Positions 34,879-43,448 of a stretch of DNA of 64,000 nt are shown here, piece after piece. The stretch is from Streptomyces griseiscabiei. GTDB taxonomy: Bacteria > Actinomycetota > Actinomycetes > Streptomycetales > Streptomycetaceae. The stretch is from positions 2,170,001 to 2,234,000 of the forward strand of contig NZ_JAGJBZ010000001.1 in the NCBI RefSeq assembly GCF_020010925.1. The letters are read 5' to 3'. The notes beneath the pieces were generated by a model. The model was given only the letters and a program-made list of their open reading frames with translations, was not told where the DNA came from and ran no database searches. Position 1 is the first letter of the stretch, and each line of letters begins with the position of its first letter. A program made the position numbers and the translations under genes.

Positions 34879-35700
34879 TCAGCCCGGGGCGATACGGCTG
34901 AGGTGCTCCCAGGACCGGTACAGATCCGCTTGGGCCCGGTCCATCTCCAAGACATGATCGAAGGACTGGCTGCCGACGATCAGCCGTCGCGGCGGGTCCG
35001 GCAGTGCGGCCAGCTTCATGATGACCGGAGCAGCCGTGCCGGGCTCCGGGGCGACGGCGTCGCCCCACATCGCCTCCATCTCGGTGCGCAGGGACTGATA
35101 CTGCGTCAGGGGTGCGGTGGTCGTGGTGCCGATGGTGAACAGGCCGGTGTCGTAGCCGCCCATCTGCACGATGGTGACCTTGATGCCGAACCCCTCGACC
35201 TCCATCGCCAGCGCCTCGCTGACCGAGTCCAGCGCGGCCTTGCCCGCGCCGTAGAAGCCGACGGTGGCCATTCCACCGCCGCTGCCCATCGAGGTGACCT
35301 GGAGGAGCCGGCCCCCGCCCTGGGCGCGCAGGTGAGGAAGGACCGCCTGGGCCACCCACACGGCGCCGAAGAAGTTCACATCCAAGTGTGCCCGGATCTG
35401 CTCCTCCGTGGCTTCCTCCACCATCCCGTAGAGGAATCCGCCGGCGTTGTTGACGACGACGTCCAGCCTGCCGAACGCGGCTGCCGCCCGCTCGACCCCG
35501 TCGAACACGGCCCGGCGGTCGGTGACGTCCAACGCAAGCGGGACCAGGTGGTCGGGGTACTTCTCGGTCAGTTCCTCCAGAGGCTCGACATTGCGGGCGG
35601 CAGCCACCACGCGGTCGCCGCCCGCCAGGGCGGCCTCGGCGAAAGCCCTGCCCAGGCCACGGGAGGCGCCGGTGATGAGCCAGACTCTTGCGTTCGTCAC
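34879..35700 (-). CDS. Short-chain dehydrogenase/reductase
   Basis: A 273-residue classical SDR. The cofactor motif [16 protein letters not shown], the DVTD acidic site, the NNAGG motif, the catalytic serine in LLQVTSMGS and the YGAGKAA tyrosine-lysine pair are all intact. The arginine after the first beta-strand suggests NADPH preference. The GTG at 35700 follows GGGAG by nine bases. It is divergent from a TetR repressor, and the 116-base gap carries a matching inverted repeat, so it is probably induced when that repressor binds its ligand. Substrate unknown. Confidence 0.88.
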   Translation of the reverse strand: MTNARVWLITGASRGLGRAFAEAALAGGDRVVAAARNVEPLEELTEKYPDHLVPLALDVTDRRAVFDGVERAAAAFGRLDVVVNNAGGFLYGMVEEATEEQIRAHLDVNFFGAVWVAQAVLPHLRAQGGGRLLQVTSMGSGGGMATVGFYGAGKAALDSVSEALAMEVEGFGIKVTIVQMGGYDTGLFTIGTTTTAPLTQYQSLRTEMEAMWGDAVAPEPGTAAPVIMKLAALPDPPRRLIVGSQSFDHVLEMDRAQADLYRSWEHLSRIAPG

Positions 35701-35717
35701 GCTTTCTCACTCCCAGC

Positions 35718-35745
35718 AAACGAAACGGTGCGTATCGATTCGTTT
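35718..35745. promoter_or_regulatory. Inverted repeat, probable TetR operator
   Basis: AAACGAA (35718-35724) and TTCGTTT (35739-35745) form perfect 7-base arms around a 14-base spacer between the SDR and TetR genes. A related half-site, CTCGTTTCATTTC, lies nearer the TetR start. Confidence 0.6.
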
Positions 35746-35816
35746 TCAGCCTAGGGCATACCCTGGGAGTTATCAATACGGCCCGTCTCGTTTCATTTCT
35801 GGGCTAGGCTGGCCGC

Positions 35817-36416
35817 ATGTCCAACGAGAAGGGGCCGGACCACTCCCGCCGCAAGGAACGGTCTCGGCAGGCCATCCTCGCCGCCACCCGCGCCCTGGTC
35901 GCAGAGGAGGCGTACGAGAAGGTCACGGTCGAAGCCATCGCCGCCCGTGCCGGCGTCGGCAAGCAGACGATCTATCGGCGGTGGCCGTCGAAGAGCGCGG
36001 TCGTCTTCGCCGCCCTTCTGGCTCTGAGTGAGGATGCGGACGGGCAGTCGGTCGCGCTGCCGGACACGGGCGACCTCGAGGCCGACCTCAAGCTCGTCAT
36101 GCGTGCCACGGCGGAGGAGTTCGCCGACCCGTCCTTCGACAGGCTGATCCGGGCCCTCAACACCGAGATCTCCAACGATGCCGTGCTCGCGGCCGAGTAC
36201 CGGGAGAAGCTGGCCCAGCCGCTGGAAGAAGCGAAGAGGGCACGCTTGCGCAGCGCCCAGGAAGCCGGCCAGCTCGACGCCGACGCCGACCTCGACCTGG
36301 TCCTCGAAGTGCTCTACGCCCCCCTCTTCCAGCGGTGGCTGCACCGCAGCGGTCCACTGACCGCCGCCTACGCCGACTCACTCGTCGACGCGACTCTCCG
36401 AGCTTTCGGCCCCTGA
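35817..36416 (+). CDS. TetR-family transcriptional repressor
   Basis: A 199-residue repressor. Residues 12-58 are the TetR helix-turn-helix (RSRQAILAATRALVAEEAYE, VEAIAARAGVGKQTIYRRWPSKSAVV). The C-terminal ligand-binding part resembles the TetR_C_11-like group, with DADLDLVLEVLYAPLFQRWL near the end. The ATG at 35817 is in a weak ribosome-site context and may be leaderless. It most likely represses the divergent SDR gene and itself through the inverted repeat between them. Confidence 0.88.
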   Translation: MSNEKGPDHSRRKERSRQAILAATRALVAEEAYEKVTVEAIAARAGVGKQTIYRRWPSKSAVVFAALLALSEDADGQSVALPDTGDLEADLKLVMRATAEEFADPSFDRLIRALNTEISNDAVLAAEYREKLAQPLEEAKRARLRSAQEAGQLDADADLDLVLEVLYAPLFQRWLHRSGPLTAAYADSLVDATLRAFGP

Positions 36417-36491
36417 TCCCTGAACGCCGGTCATCAGGCGTTCCAGCCCGAAGACATGGCCGGGTCGCGCCATTGCCGCAGGCCCGGCGCG

Positions 36492-36745
36492 TCACAACCA
36501 GCGCTCGGCCGCCTCGACGCTGTCACCGCCGCTCGTGTTGAACGCGATCGCCGCCTGCGGCGCGTGACGGCGGACAGGATTCACCACCTGCTCGAAGAGG
36601 GGCAGAAGCGGTTCCGGCTTGCGGAGCCCACCCCCGATGACGACGACGTCCCAGCTGTGCTCGGACAGTGCCGCAACGATCGCCGAACCGGGCCGGCTCC
36701 TGATCGAGGGCCGCCCGAAGGGCGTCTCCGTCCGTACCGGGCACC
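36492..36745 (-). pseudogene. Fragment of a conserved actinomycete hypothetical protein
   Basis: The frame ending at 36492 reads AIVAALSEHSWDVVVIGGGL, RKPEPLLPLFEQVVNPVRRH, APQAAIAFNTSGGDSVEAAE, RWL-stop. This pattern (Y-D-x-V-x-I-G-G-G-x-R ... F-N-T) is common in an uncharacterised actinobacterial family. The upstream half is in another frame (DGDALRAALDQEPARFGD) and no start codon is evident. It lies just beyond the MalY gene. Confidence 0.45.
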
Positions 36746-36810
36746 GCCCAAGCAGACGATCAGCCGTCGAACCAGGTTCCCCGGATGGGGAATGGGCAAC
36801 CGGTCATGCG

Positions 36811-38058
36811 TCACAAGCCCTGGACGGCGGTGATCAGCCGGCGTACCGCCTCGTCGACCGTGGAGCGGGGGCAGCCCAGATTGACCCGCATGTAGCCGTG
36901 GCCCTCGATGCCGAACTTCTGTCCCCTGTCCAGCCACAGGCGTGCCTCGGTGAGCATGAAGGTGTCCAGGGTCTCGGCGTTCATCCCGAGGCCGCGGCAG
37001 TCCATCCAGGCCAGGTAGAGGGAGTCGGCCGGGAGGACCCTGACCTTGGAGGTGGCGCTGTTGACCGCCCGCGCGAAGTGCGCGTGGTTGCCGCGCAGAT
37101 AGGTGAGCAGGTCCTCCAGCCATGGCTCACCGTGCGTGTAGGCGGCCTCGGTGGCGGTCATGCCCAGCAGGTTGACCAGGGGGAACAGATTGCGCTCGTA
37201 CTGGCGGGCCAGTTCCTCGCGCACCCGGCGGTCGGGGACGAAGACGTTGGCGCTCTGCAGACCGGGGAGGTTGAAGGTCTTGCTGGGTGCCGTGCAGGTG
37301 ATGCTGTTCCGTGCGAACGCCTCGCCGAGGGAGGCGAAGGGGATGTGTCTCCTGTCCGGGTTGACGACGAGGTCCTGGTGGATCTCGTCGGAGACGACCA
37401 GGACGCCGCGCCGGGCGCACAACTCGCCCATGGTCCTCAGCTCGTCCTCGGTCCAGACGTTCCCGGTGGGGTTGTGGGGGTGGCTGAGAATGAACAGCTT
37501 GGTGTCCGGGCGTATCGCGGCCTCGAACGTCCGGGCGTCGAACCGGTAGCCGTCGTCGGTCCGCAGCAGGGGGGCCGGCGCGAGGTGGCGGCCGTTGAGC
37601 AGGACGTCGTCGTGGAAGTGGGCGTACACGGGCGGCTGGATCAGGACCGAGTCGCCCGGCGCGGAGAACGCCTGTACAGCGGTCTTGAGCGTGGTGATGA
37701 TGCCCGCGGTCGGCAGCACCCACTCCTGCGGCACCTCCCAGCCGAACCGCCGGGCCTGCCAGCCGGTGACGGCGTCGAGGTAGCCGCGGGTGGCGCCGCC
37801 CGGGTAACCGAAGACGCCGTACTCCACGGCCTGGTGCAGCGCGTCGATCACGGCCCGGGGTGCCCTGAAGTCGGTGTCGGCCACCCACATCGGCAGCGGG
37901 TCGGCCGCGGCCTCGTCGGCCGTCAGGAACTCATGGGCGCGGGCCCACTTCATGGAGTTGCTGTGCCTGCGGTCCACGACGGTGTCGAAGAGGGATTGCG
38001 TGGTCGCGCCGGTGGTGTCCTGTCGCCCCGGGTCACCCGGGGTGGTGTCGACTGCCAT
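36811..38058 (-). CDS. PLP-dependent MalY/PatB-type cystathionine beta-lyase or aminotransferase
   Basis: A 415-residue fold-type I PLP enzyme. FGYPGG, the HNPTGNVW loop, VVSDEIHQDL and the Schiff-base lysine in TAPSKTFNLPGLQ are in the order expected for the MalY/PatB subgroup, which cleaves C-S bonds of cystathionine and related thioethers. It starts at ATG 38058 after a short unordered N-terminal tail. It is divergent from an Lrp/AsnC regulator with a palindrome between the two, a common arrangement for amino-acid-responsive control. Confidence 0.85.
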   Translation of the reverse strand: MAVDTTPGDPGRQDTTGATTQSLFDTVVDRRHSNSMKWARAHEFLTADEAAADPLPMWVADTDFRAPRAVIDALHQAVEYGVFGYPGGATRGYLDAVTGWQARRFGWEVPQEWVLPTAGIITTLKTAVQAFSAPGDSVLIQPPVYAHFHDDVLLNGRHLAPAPLLRTDDGYRFDARTFEAAIRPDTKLFILSHPHNPTGNVWTEDELRTMGELCARRGVLVVSDEIHQDLVVNPDRRHIPFASLGEAFARNSITCTAPSKTFNLPGLQSANVFVPDRRVREELARQYERNLFPLVNLLGMTATEAAYTHGEPWLEDLLTYLRGNHAHFARAVNSATSKVRVLPADSLYLAWMDCRGLGMNAETLDTFMLTEARLWLDRGQKFGIEGHGYMRVNLGCPRSTVDEAVRRLITAVQGL

Positions 38059-38082
38059 GGCTGGATGCTAGCGACGACGGGC

Positions 38083-38106
38083 GGCAAAATGTTTGTGCGT
38101 TTTGCC
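38083..38106. promoter_or_regulatory. Inverted repeat, probable Lrp/AsnC operator
   Basis: GGCAAAA (38083-38089) and TTTTGCC (38100-38106) are perfect arms around a 10-base spacer, central to the 81-base gap between the MalY-type gene and the Lrp-type regulator. Confidence 0.6.
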
Positions 38107-38139
38107 CGATCCCGCGACCTTGCGGCTAAATTCTTGCTC

Positions 38140-38625
38140 ATGGATCTCACTGATCGAAAAATTATTGCCATCCTTCAGTCCGAGGGGCGGATCACGTTCA
38201 CCGATCTGGCCGAGAGGGTCCGTCTCAGCGTCTCCCGGTGCCAGCGGCGCGTCCGTGAACTCGAGACGTCCGGGGTCATCCGCGGCTACCGGGCCGCCGT
38301 CGACGCCGCGGCCCTGGGGTACGGGTTCGAGGTCCTGGTCTTCGCCACGCTCACCCGGCCCGACGCGGTGACCGAGTTCGACGCGGCGCTCGCCGACGTC
38401 CCCGAGGTCGTCGAGGCGCAGCGGCTGTTCGGCGAACCGGACTACCTGATCCGGGTGGTCAGCGCCGACCTGCCGTCCTACCAGCAGCTCTACGAGTCCG
38501 TGCTCGTCCGGCTGCCGGGGGTCCGGGGCCTCAACTCGACCATCGTGATGAAGCAGGCCGTCCCCCCGCGGCCCCTGCCGGGGCGACCGCCGCGGGCGGC
38601 GACGGCACGGAACTCCCCGGCCTGA
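38140..38625 (+). CDS. Lrp/AsnC-family regulator
   Basis: A 161-residue protein from the ATG at 38140. The N-terminal helix-turn-helix (MDLTDRKIIAILQSEGRITF, TDLAERVRLSVSRCQRRVREL) is followed by the RAM effector domain (VLVFATLTRPDAVTEFDAAL, VVEAQRLFGEPDYLIRV, GVRGLNSTIVMKQ). Lrp-type proteins respond to amino acids. The divergent partner is a C-S lyase or aminotransferase, so sulfur amino acids are a reasonable guess for the ligand. The C-terminal Pro/Arg-rich tail is unusual but short. Confidence 0.9.
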   Translation: MDLTDRKIIAILQSEGRITFTDLAERVRLSVSRCQRRVRELETSGVIRGYRAAVDAAALGYGFEVLVFATLTRPDAVTEFDAALADVPEVVEAQRLFGEPDYLIRVVSADLPSYQQLYESVLVRLPGVRGLNSTIVMKQAVPPRPLPGRPPRAATARNSPA

Positions 38626-38650
38626 AGCGGGACATGAGGGAGCGGGCGGC

Positions 38651-39448
38651 ATGGACAGGGAGTCCGGGGCGGGTGAGATACTGGCGCGCCGCGGATTCGG
38701 CGGAGCATACGGGGGCGTGATGGGGCAGGCGGTGACCGCGGCCATGCTGCGGGTGGCGGATGTGCACAAGTCGTACGGCCGGGGCGCGGGCGCCGTGCAC
38801 GCCCTGCGGGGCGTCTCCTTCGAGGTTCCGCAAGGGGAACTCGTCGCGCTCAAGGGACGCTCGGGCTCCGGCAAGACCACGCTGCTCAATATCGTCGGCG
38901 GTCTGGACGAGCCGGACAGCGGACACGTCACCGTCGACGGGCTGGACCTCGGGAGCCAGAGCGAGGACGCCCTGCTCGCGCTGCGCCGGGAGCGGGTCGG
39001 CTTCGTCTTCCAGTCGTTCGGGCTCATCCCCATCCTCACGGCGGCGGAGAACGTGGGCGTGCCCCTACGGCTGCGCAGGGCGGACCCGCGCGAGCGGCGG
39101 GAGCGGGTCGAGCTGCTGCTGTCCCTCGTGGGGCTCTCGGACCACGCCGCGCAGCGCCCCGGCGAACTGTCGGGCGGGCAGCGTCAACGGGTCGCCATCG
39201 CCCGCGCGTTGGCCAACAGTCCCTCGATCCTCATCGCCGACGAGCCGACCGGCCAGCTGGACGCGGAGACCGGGCACTCCGTGATGGAGCTGCTGCGCGC
39301 GGTCGTCCGCAGCGAGCGGATCACGGCTCTCGTCGCCACCCATGACGCGACGCTTCTCGACCTCGCCGACCGTGTGCTGGAGCTGAAGGACGGCGAGATC
39401 ACCGAGGTCACGGCGATCGGCGGGGCTCAGGCTCCCTCGTCCCCCTGA
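38651..39448 (+). CDS. ABC transporter ATPase, MacB/LolD type
   Basis: A 265-residue ATP-binding subunit with Walker A GRSGSGKTT, Q-loop FVFQSFGLIPILTAAENV, signature LSGGQRQRVAIARA, Walker B ILIADEPTGQLD and the H-loop VATHDATLL. This Q-loop and D-loop combination is typical of ATPases serving FtsX-type permeases (lipoprotein or peptide export). The ATG at 38651 follows GAGGGAG; an ATG at 38720 is a possible shorter start. Its 3' end overlaps that of the second ATPase gene on the other strand by 22 bases. Confidence 0.87.
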   Translation: MDRESGAGEILARRGFGGAYGGVMGQAVTAAMLRVADVHKSYGRGAGAVHALRGVSFEVPQGELVALKGRSGSGKTTLLNIVGGLDEPDSGHVTVDGLDLGSQSEDALLALRRERVGFVFQSFGLIPILTAAENVGVPLRLRRADPRERRERVELLLSLVGLSDHAAQRPGELSGGQRQRVAIARALANSPSILIADEPTGQLDAETGHSVMELLRAVVRSERITALVATHDATLLDLADRVLELKDGEITEVTAIGGAQAPSSP

Positions 39449-40407
39449 CGGGCGTCGCGGGCGTCGTCCGGGCGTACGGTGATGTGGTCGGGCTCCAGTT
39501 CCAGGGCGACGCGGTCGCGCATCCCGAGGGCCCGGGTGTACTCGGCGGGGAGCTGGAGACGCCCGGCCCGGTCGAGCATGGCGTATTCGCGGGCGACCAG
39601 GTTCTCCTGGCCGGTGGCGGAGTCGACCTCGCTGTGGCGCAGGACCTCCGTCGCCGTGCGGCCGTCCCGGATGGCGACCGTACGGCGGACCTCACCGGCG
39701 ACCGACTGGTCGTGGGTGACGATCACGATGGTGGTGCCCAGCTCCTCGTTGGCGGTGCGGAACGCGGCGAAGACCTGTTCGCCGGTGTGGGAGTCGAGTT
39801 CGCCGGTGGGTTCGTCGGCGAGCAGCACCGCGGGATCGTTGGCGAGGGCGACGGCCAGGGCGACGCGCTGCTGCTGGCCGCCGGACATCTCGTGCGGCCG
39901 GCGGTCGCGGCAGGCGGCGACGTCCAGCAGGCCGAGGAGTTCCATGGCACGGTCGGCCCGGTTCCGGCGGCGGCCTCCGGCACGGGCCAACTGCAGGGGC
40001 AGGGCGACGTTCTGCGCGGCGGTGAGATAGGGCAGCAGATTCTGGGAGGTCTGCTGCCGGACGAAGCCGACGGTCCCGCGACGGTAGGCGAGCCGTTCCT
40101 TGGCGGACATCGTGGCCAGGTCGTGGCCGTCGACGCGGGTCGCGCCGGCGGTGGGCCGGTCCAGGCCTGCCAGGATGTTCATGAGGGTGGACTTGCCGCT
40201 GCCGGAGGCGCCGACGAGGGCCATGAGTTCCCCCTTGCGGACGAGGAGATCGAGGCCCTGCAGTGCCTGGACCTCCACTCCGTCGGCGGAGAAGATCCGT
40301 ACCAGCCGGTCGCAGGTGATCAGGGCGTCCTGGCCGTAGGAGGCGGCGTCCTCACGGGCGGCGCGGGCGCGGTCGGTGAGTTCGTCGAGGGTGGGACTGC
40401 TGGTCAT
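39427..40407 (-). CDS. ABC transporter ATPase with C-terminal AbrB/SpoVT-like domain
   Basis: A 326-residue protein starting at ATG 40407, six bases after GGAG. Residues of about 30-255 are a MacB/LolD-type ATPase: Walker A GASGSGKST, MSGGQQQRVALA, VLLADEPTGELD and VTHDQSVAGEVRR. The last 60 residues (REYAMLDRAGRLQLPAEY, TRALGMRDRVALELEPDHIT, VRPD) match the swapped-hairpin AbrB/SpoVT pattern with its G-R-x-x-x-P core. It lies downstream of two giant FtsX permeases and is separated from them by a MITE-like element. The extra domain may dimerise or bind DNA. Confidence 0.85.
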   Translation of the reverse strand: MTSSPTLDELTDRARAAREDAASYGQDALITCDRLVRIFSADGVEVQALQGLDLLVRKGELMALVGASGSGKSTLMNILAGLDRPTAGATRVDGHDLATMSAKERLAYRRGTVGFVRQQTSQNLLPYLTAAQNVALPLQLARAGGRRRNRADRAMELLGLLDVAACRDRRPHEMSGGQQQRVALAVALANDPAVLLADEPTGELDSHTGEQVFAAFRTANEELGTTIVIVTHDQSVAGEVRRTVAIRDGRTATEVLRHSEVDSATGQENLVAREYAMLDRAGRLQLPAEYTRALGMRDRVALELEPDHITVRPDDARDARQGDEGA

Positions 40408-40428
40408 CGGCTGCTCCATTCCATCTAG

Positions 40429-40625
40429 TGCCGCGGCAGGCAACGTTTGCCCGTCAAGGAGCGGCGTCCGGTGCGTGCTCTCGGCGTGCCGGGTGCGAGC
40501 CCTCGTACTGGATGTACTTGGGCTTGTGCCCGGTGCGGCGGTGGGGGCCCCTCCCGCTCGAGCGAAGCCGAGAGTGGGGGAGCGTGCCGGGCGTCGCGAC
40601 GGGGCGAACGTTGCCTGTCGCGGCA
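40429..40625. mobile_element. MITE-like element 2, 197 bp, CTAG target duplication
   Basis: Terminal inverted repeats begin TGCCGCGGCAGGCAACGTTT on the left and, read inwards from the right, TGCCGCGACAGGCAACGTTC. CTAG flanks both ends (40425-40428 and 40626-40629). There is no coding frame. The right CTAG supplies the TAG stop of the giant permease gene. The element separates that gene from its ATPase partner by 218 bases, so it must contain or be read through by the operon transcript. Confidence 0.78.
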
Positions 40626-43448
40626 CTAGTTGTCACCGAGCCTCAGTTCGCGCACCGAGCCACGTCGGCCGGTCCACCAGGCCTGGACCGCGGGCACCCC
40701 GACGGCCAGGAGCAGCACGGCGAGGGCCGGAACCGCCAGCGAGAGCGGGTCGGTGCGCAGCACGGCCTCCTCGACGGCGGACGGGGAGGCCACGGCGATG
40801 GTCGTGAGGTCGACGCCGGGCGCCAGCAGACGGATGCCGGCCCAGCCGGTCAGCATGCCGCCGGCCGCGGCCAGGAACGCCTGGGGGAAGGCCGTGAGGA
40901 TCAGCAGTCGGCGGCCCTGGGACCGGGTCATGCCCATCGTGCGCAACCGGGCGAGCAGGGCGCCGCGTTCGGGCGCGGTGCGCAGCACGGTCAGCACGAG
41001 CGCGAGGATCGCGTACCCGGCGCCCGCGGCGACCGCGACACCGTACAGGCGCTCGGCGCCGGACTGCAGCGGTGAGTCGACGTGCGTCGCGCGTTGCTCG
41101 GTGCGCAGCCGGACGGTCGCCGACGTTCCGTCCGCCGCCGAGCGCAGCGCCCGGCCGTTCAGGGCGTCACCGGTGAGCAGCAGGGTCGTCGTCCGCGCGG
41201 CGTCGCGGGGAAGTCCGGCACGGTCCACGATCAGGAACTCGTCGCCGGAGACGGCCGGGGTGCGGTCCCGGACCAGGGTGATCTTGACGGTGACGGAGGT
41301 GCCGTCCGGGAGCAGGACGGACTGGGGGCCGGTGCCGTACTCGTCGGCCACGCGAGGTGAGGCGAGCGCGGGCAGCGGCCGGTCGTCGGTGCCGGCCTTC
41401 GGGCCGGCGTCCGGCTGCCGGAGGCGTGCCGCGTCGAAGGGGCCGAGGCCCGTGCGGTGCGACAGGCGCGCGTAGGCGTCGAGGTCCACGCCGGCCAGCG
41501 GGAGCGGCTGGCTGCCCTGTTCGGGCTTCGCGTCGTAGGTGACGCTCGCCCGCGCCATGTCCTGTACGCCGGGCAGACGGCGTACGCGGTCGGGCAGGGT
41601 GCGCGGGAGTTCGCCGGTGAGGGTCTCGACGCGGCCGTCGGCGCCCACCTCGTGGAGGGCGGCCCGGTCGCGGGCCGCGGTGACCCCGGCCAGGACCGAG
41701 CCGCCGAACGCGGCCGTGGTCAGGGCGCTGAGCAGGGCGAGCAGGGGCAGTACGGCGAAGCCGGGGGCGCGCGCCACCTGGGCCAGCGACAGCGGGATCA
41801 CCAGGCCGCGCAGCCGGGTGGCCGCCCCGCTCAGCGCGCGCAGCGGCAGGGGGTGCAGGCGGGCGAGAAGCAGGGCCGCGACCACGCCCGTCAGCAGCGG
41901 GGCGGCGGCCACCAGAGCGGTGCTGCCGGAGCCCTGTCGGCGCAGGGCGACGACCGCGCCCGCGGCGATCACCAGCACGGTCAGTTCCGCCACCGTGCGG
42001 CGCCGCGACGGCCGGGCCGTGGTGAGGTCCTCCCGCCCGTCGTGCAGCCGTACGGTGCGGTGTGCCACGACGGCGCGCACCGGGAGCGCGAGGCAGGCGA
42101 GCAGGGTGACCGTGAGGGCGGCGGCGAGGGCGGGCGCGGTGCGGGCACCGGGCAGGGCGAGCGTCGCGGCGGTGAGTCCGAGGGCGCCTGCCGGGACGGC
42201 CACCACCGCCGTCTCCGCCAGCAGCCGAAGGGCCAGGCCGGGCAGGGAGGCACCGCGGGCCCGCAGCAGGTCCAGCTCGGCGCGCCGGCGGTCGGCCGCC
42301 ACGCCGCCGGCCATGGCCAGGACGATCACGGCGAGGCTGCCGGTCCCGACGGCGGCGAGGAGCAGCAGCGGCTCGATCCCCGCCCGGAGCCGGGCATGGT
42401 GCGCGAGGACCTCGTCGAGATCCGTCTCAGCCTCCAGGCCCTGGTCCACGGTCTCCCGCAGTCGTTCCACTGCCGGCCCCGATTCCAGGGCGGCCACGGC
42501 GGACGTCAGCCGGTCGAGTTCGTGGCCGCGCAGGGTGTCGACGTCGGGGGCGACGTTCCAGTACCGGTCCGGGCGGCCGGGGGTGCCGAGGAGCACCGGG
42601 CCGGCGTCCGGGGCGAGCAGCAGACCGCCGAGCCAGTGGACCTCCCACGGCATGAGGTCGGGCCGGCGGCTCAGCGCCGGGGTGCGCAGCACCGGCAGGG
42701 CCGACCAGTAGGCGCCCTCGGGGGCACGCGGGACGACGATTCCGGTGACCCGGACGGCGAGCCCGCCGCGGCCCGAGCCCGGTACGTGGATCACCGAGCC
42801 CACCCGGATGCGGAGTGTGCGGGCGGTCTCCGCGGTGACGGCGGCCTCGACCTGCTCGGTCGCCGCGGTCACCGGCGCGCCCGTGGTGCGCGGCAGCCGG
42901 CCCGCGCTGAGCCGGGTGTGGGCGGCCAGGTCCTGCTGGGCGGCGAGCACCAGTTCGGCGGGCCGGCCGGCGGGTTGGGGCAGCCAGGCGTCGGACGCCT
43001 CCAGGGGGACGGTCGTGCGGACGCCGTACGACGACTGCGCGGGGTCGGGGACCAGCGGTGCCCCGGCGGCGGTGAGGATCTCGGCGCGCGCCTCGGCCAG
43101 CGGGCCGGCGCGCAGGGCCGCCTCGGTCTCCTCGACCCCGTCCATCCACGGCAGGGGGATCCGCATCTGCACGGTCGTCCGGTCGGGCAGGGCCTGTTCG
43201 ACGGCCCGGCGCAGCCCCGCGTCCCCGTACCGGTCGACGGCACGCGGGTACGCGGCGGCCAGGGCCGCGGTCACGGCCACCAGGAGCGCGAGGGCCGCGG
43301 ACGTACCGGCGAAGGCCCGCAGCCGGGTGCGCAGTCCGGCCCGTACGCGCGGCGGCGCCGTCCGTGCCTCCCCGGCCGGCTTCGCCGTCCCGGCCGTGTC
43401 GTCCTTCTTCGTCGCCCCGTCCTGAGGGGGCACCGGTCGCGTGGTCAC
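40626..43448 (-). CDS. FtsX-type ABC permease, giant form (2)
   Basis: A 940-residue membrane protein. One transmembrane helix near residue 45, a long extracytoplasmic domain (residues of about 70-330), then clusters of FtsX-type helices (LLLLAAVGTGSLAVIVLAMA, PLSLAQVARAPGFAVLPLLA) and a final cluster with VAAGAGYAILALVLTVL and ARLRTMGMTRSQGRRLLIL, the cytoplasmic coupling-helix motif. The GTG at 43448 overlaps the preceding permease stop (GTGA). It pairs with the MacB-type ATPases. The TAG stop lies in the CTAG edge of the MITE-like element. Confidence 0.85.
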   Translation of the reverse strand: MTTRPVPPQDGATKKDDTAGTAKPAGEARTAPPRVRAGLRTRLRAFAGTSAALALLVAVTAALAAAYPRAVDRYGDAGLRRAVEQALPDRTTVQMRIPLPWMDGVEETEAALRAGPLAEARAEILTAAGAPLVPDPAQSSYGVRTTVPLEASDAWLPQPAGRPAELVLAAQQDLAAHTRLSAGRLPRTTGAPVTAATEQVEAAVTAETARTLRIRVGSVIHVPGSGRGGLAVRVTGIVVPRAPEGAYWSALPVLRTPALSRRPDLMPWEVHWLGGLLLAPDAGPVLLGTPGRPDRYWNVAPDVDTLRGHELDRLTSAVAALESGPAVERLRETVDQGLEAETDLDEVLAHHARLRAGIEPLLLLAAVGTGSLAVIVLAMAGGVAADRRRAELDLLRARGASLPGLALRLLAETAVVAVPAGALGLTAATLALPGARTAPALAAALTVTLLACLALPVRAVVAHRTVRLHDGREDLTTARPSRRRTVAELTVLVIAAGAVVALRRQGSGSTALVAAAPLLTGVVAALLLARLHPLPLRALSGAATRLRGLVIPLSLAQVARAPGFAVLPLLALLSALTTAAFGGSVLAGVTAARDRAALHEVGADGRVETLTGELPRTLPDRVRRLPGVQDMARASVTYDAKPEQGSQPLPLAGVDLDAYARLSHRTGLGPFDAARLRQPDAGPKAGTDDRPLPALASPRVADEYGTGPQSVLLPDGTSVTVKITLVRDRTPAVSGDEFLIVDRAGLPRDAARTTTLLLTGDALNGRALRSAADGTSATVRLRTEQRATHVDSPLQSGAERLYGVAVAAGAGYAILALVLTVLRTAPERGALLARLRTMGMTRSQGRRLLILTAFPQAFLAAAGGMLTGWAGIRLLAPGVDLTTIAVASPSAVEEAVLRTDPLSLAVPALAVLLLAVGVPAVQAWWTGRRGSVRELRLGDN

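Noticed and set aside
36581-37123. 180-codon minus-strand frame overlapping the MalY-type gene
   Set aside because: Gly/Arg/Pro-rich shadow of the aminotransferase in another frame; only the fragment ending at 36492 looks protein-like.
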